The notes under the pieces: generated by a model
What the model was told of the DNA's origin: nothing
The model's database searches: none
Seen by the model: only the letters and a program-made list of their open reading frames with translations
Shown: piece by piece, positions 63,599-64,000 of the stretch
Position numbering within the stretch: position 1 is the first letter of the stretch
Layout: each line of letters starts with the position of its first letter
Position numbers and translations under genes: made by a program
Source of the DNA: Serratia symbiotica str. 'Cinara cedri'
GTDB lineage: Bacteria > Pseudomonadota > Gammaproteobacteria > Enterobacterales > Enterobacteriaceae
Reading direction: 5' to 3'
Assembly: GCA_000238975.1 (NCBI GenBank)
Contig: CP002295.1
Location: forward strand, 1,178,001-1,242,000
Length of the DNA stretch: 64,000 nt

Positions 63599-64000
63599 AA
63601 GATTTACCCCTCTAAAAATATAATTTAGGTATATTATACCCCATGAAAAAAAGGATCACCTAAATTTATCCTCATTATATCATCATTAATCGATTTATTA
63701 ATTTTTTCTACCCACTATAATAATATCATGAAATAATATTTTTTTGAAAAAAACCTACTTAGGTATATATACTTCAGATAATTATAAACGCTAGATACTA
63801 ATTATTCACTAGGATGAAATATACGGATAAAAAATAGCATGAATAAATAAATGAATGAATGAATGATAGCATATACTATCTCCAGGCATAAAAGTAAGTT
63901 TCTTAGTCAACTGTAAAGCTATTAAATATAAATATTTATGCCTATATTATTAAATTACTGAACTCACACTAACATACTAAACTGTAATTATAATATTTAA
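63599..64000. other. Region upstream of ybiT
   Basis: AT-rich, with the ybiT ribosome binding site and presumed promoter and a GAAT/AATG microsatellite near 63841-63866. No gene is readable. Confidence 0.5.
63607..63613 (-). promoter_or_regulatory. Ribosome binding site supporting a TTG start for ybiT
   Basis: AGAGGGG on the minus strand is spaced 8 bases from TTG 63598. The alternative ATG downstream would remove the start of the first domain. Confidence 0.8.

Overview
The window looks like part of the eroding chromosome of a host-restricted, Enterobacterales-type insect endosymbiont. All nine intact protein genes are close full-length or near full-length relatives of Escherichia coli proteins: ybjN, ybjG, sdaC, gnd, yegH, dcd, metG, folE and ybiT. 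They add up to about 9.9 kb, roughly 15 percent of the window, and sit as islands of normal codon usage in a very AT-rich background full of stop codons. No rRNA, tRNA, insertion sequence, prophage or CRISPR array was recognised. The species cannot be named from this sequence alone; a Sodalis-, Serratia- or Arsenophonus-like symbiont at a middle stage of genome decay would fit.

Much of the apparently empty DNA is made of dead genes that can still be read by translating it through stops and frameshifts and comparing with the E. coli order. From left to right: 1-5.2 kb, nothing readable; 5.2-8.1 kb, a complete but dead arginine ABC transporter operon artP-artI-artQ-artM; 9.3-9.7 kb, intact ybjN, with a probable rimK fossil upstream of it that carries an 8-bp tandem repeat; 10.8-17.7 kb, unreadable; 17.7-20.3 kb, intact ybjG and sdaC, then a probable sdaB fossil; 23.7-25.1 kb, intact gnd; 26.3-26.9 kb, probable galF/galU fossil; 31.7-37.3 kb, a dead minus-strand O-antigen cluster read as manC, manB, wzm, wzt and a sugar-chain methyltransferase, the order known from polymannose O-antigen loci; 37.7-42.4 kb, yegH (intact), asmA (dead), dcd (intact), udk (dead); 45.6-48.9 kb, mrp (dead) divergent from metG (intact core with its C-terminal domain decayed in place); 53.6 kb, folE; 62.0 kb, ybiT. 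The long stretches 48.9-53.6 and 54.3-62.0 kb gave no reliable reading.

Functionally, the survivors are single housekeeping activities: serine import (SdaC), the oxidative pentose phosphate step (Gnd), dCTP deamination for dTMP supply (Dcd), methionyl-tRNA synthesis (MetG), the first step of folate/pterin synthesis (FolE), undecaprenyl carrier recycling for peptidoglycan (YbjG), a ribosome-associated ABC-F ATPase (YbiT), a TerC/CBS membrane protein (YegH) and the poorly understood YbjN. The dead genes are those a sheltered, vertically inherited symbiont can lose: arginine uptake, O-antigen synthesis and export, serine deamination, uridine salvage, an outer-membrane assembly helper and an Fe-S carrier.

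Gene order gnd-yegH-asmA-dcd-udk-mrp-metG-folE, with strands, agrees with the E. coli 2.10-2.24 Mb region as remembered. The art-ybjN-ybjG block corresponds to the E. coli 0.88-0.90 Mb region in inverted orientation, so at least two ancestral rearrangement joints lie inside the window. Fossil assignments were made by eye from translated fragments, and their boundaries are approximate unless a start or stop is described.
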